Shown here piece by piece: positions 62,957 through 64,000 of a stretch of 64,000 bases of DNA. Both the position numbers and the translations under genes were made by a program. Numbering within the stretch: the first letter of the stretch is position 1; each line of letters starts with the position of its first letter. This stretch comes from Hydractinia symbiolongicarpus. Taxonomy: Eukaryota; Cnidaria; Hydrozoa; Anthoathecata; Hydractiniidae. Where the stretch lies: contig NC_079882.1 of NCBI RefSeq assembly GCF_029227915.1, forward strand, positions 14,778,501 through 14,842,500. The letters run 5' to 3'. The notes under the pieces are model-generated. The model searched no databases. It had not been told where the DNA came from and saw nothing but the letters and a program-made list of their open reading frames with translations.

Positions 62957-63559
62957 TAGTTCTTACGCCTCCTCACAACTCCTTAAATCTCCTCAAAAAA
63001 AGTTGGAACCCTGTTTTACCTTTGTGTTTACTCACATGGTTTAACCTTTAGCACGCAGGTTAAATTTTATATTTTTACATTCTCTAACATATTCCGAAAG
63101 AAGGACTGAAATTTGAAAATATTGAATGCTCATAGAAAATTTTAAAAACTCTTTGCGCAGTTTACTTTTGAACTAATTGTAAATCTCACTAAAACAATTC
63201 ATAACATCCTACCTTGAGTGGAAATTTTTGTGAGGATTAATTTTGGCGAATTTCGGTGAAATTTGCCAAAATTTGCTAAAAACCTGCCAAATTTAAAAAA
63301 AAAATATGTTTTTTTTATTTATTAAGAAAATGAAAATGCCCCCCCCCCCCAAAAAAAAAAAAAATGAACTTTTTTTAAATTTAAAACTTTTATAAAATTA
63401 TTTTTTTATTTTATAACAAATCTTGTGTCTTACATATACGTTTATTCTTATTTTTTATAAAACATTTCAAGACATAAAAATTCATTTTTTTGTATTAGCC
63501 AAATTAAATCCTCGCCAAATTTTATAAAATTTATCATTCGCCAAATTAAATCTTTGTTC
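62957..63559. other. Intergenic DNA
   Basis: C10 followed by an A13 run at 63340-63363 and related AT-rich sequence. No gene is recognised. Confidence 0.5.
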
Positions 63560-64000
63560 ACACGACTATAATCTTTTAATATATGATAAGCTTAAAAACA
63601 TTCCACCAAACACAGCCCTACACCACAGCTGGGACACTATATCCGCGAGTCTTTACGTTTACGTTGGGCACGGCACCAAACACAATTTACTTGCAGAGTT
63701 TTCTTTTTACCATGGGATCGGTAAGGTGAAATAAAATCAACCGAAGCGGATTCTCATTAACAGCTCTTGTACCTGTTACCCCTGTGCGCACTCCATATGA
63801 ATGGAAGGAAATTAGCTCATTTATCAATAATTTGCAGAATTGAAGGTGATCAGAATTTTTCGTTGCTGTAGATTGATTGAATTTTTTATACAGAATAAAA
63901 GTATTGTATACTGAGATGTCAAGAAACATTTCTGCCAGCTGTCTAAACCATTTGAGGCCCATCTTTTGGGAACCGTAAGGAATAAGGAATAAACATATGA
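63560..64000 (-). pseudogene. piggyBac-like transposase, C-terminal part, cut by the right edge
   Basis: The frame entering from the right edge reads MGLKWFRQLAEMFLDISVYN then TFILYKKF, the KWYRKLFxHLLDIxVxNxYILYK segment of piggyBac transposases. After a frameshift near 63690 the C-terminal Cys-rich domain can be seen: NCVWCRAQRK, then CPSCGVGLCLVECF and AYH, with two stop codons in it. The catalytic part is outside the window. piggyBac proteins insert at TTAA. At least three breaks in 440 bases show that it is dead. Confidence 0.65.

Overview
The window is a piece of an AT-rich animal genome, most likely a cnidarian (medusozoan-like). The reasons are canonical GT-AG introns, Polinton/Maverick proteins and a Penelope-type retroelement with a GIY-YIG nuclease of kinds familiar from Hydra and coral genomes, and gene fragments (RecQ-like helicase, HECT-like ligase, integrase-core C-terminal exon) of cnidarian-type families. 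The organism call is an inference from family resemblance. Almost the whole window is mobile DNA in different stages of decay, and no intact conserved housekeeping gene was recognised.

Layout. 1-10.9 kb: a virus-like Polinton (copy A), cut by the left edge, with about 17 gene remnants in compact order: protein-primed DNA polymerase B end, small membrane proteins, packaging ATPase, BRO/KilA-N-like protein, integrase, major capsid protein and several conserved unknowns. Several genes are intact; polymerase, integrase and capsid are broken. 10.9-21 kb: repeats, a broken RecQ-like helicase carrying a 782-bp TIR element with a 4-bp target duplication, a ZAD-like zinc-finger gene, an integrase-core C-terminal exon and a multi-exon HECT-type ubiquitin ligase with frameshifts. 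21.2-28.8 kb: two near-identical inverted Penelope-like elements; the second is split by a Ty3/Gypsy element with identical LTRs and ends in a hammerhead-ribozyme-like motif. 29.4-36 kb: a second, diverged, truncated Polinton (copy B) in reverse orientation that shares the accessory block of copy A but has a different polymerase. 37-39.7 kb: paired dispersed repeats with internal tandem arrays and a perfect UUCG hairpin. 40.8-41.2 kb: a possible two-exon small secreted protein. 41.9-54 kb: LINE fragments, a SINE, MITEs and a Ty1/Copia element with LTRs of 118/119 identity. 56-60 kb: TIR repeats and a PIF/Harbinger transposon with TAA target duplication. 62.5-64 kb: a BEN-like exon and a piggyBac remnant at the right edge.

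How it fits together. The Polinton genes form a virion and replication set: PolB and integrase for copying and insertion, ATPase and capsid protein for packaging, and unknown membrane-associated genes between them. The retroelements are nested, so relative ages can be read: Gypsy is younger than Penelope copy B. Single-base indels recur in coding regions, even in the youngest LTR elements, so part of the apparent decay may be residual assembly error; in-frame nonsense codons in the Polintons, Copia and Harbinger cannot be explained that way.
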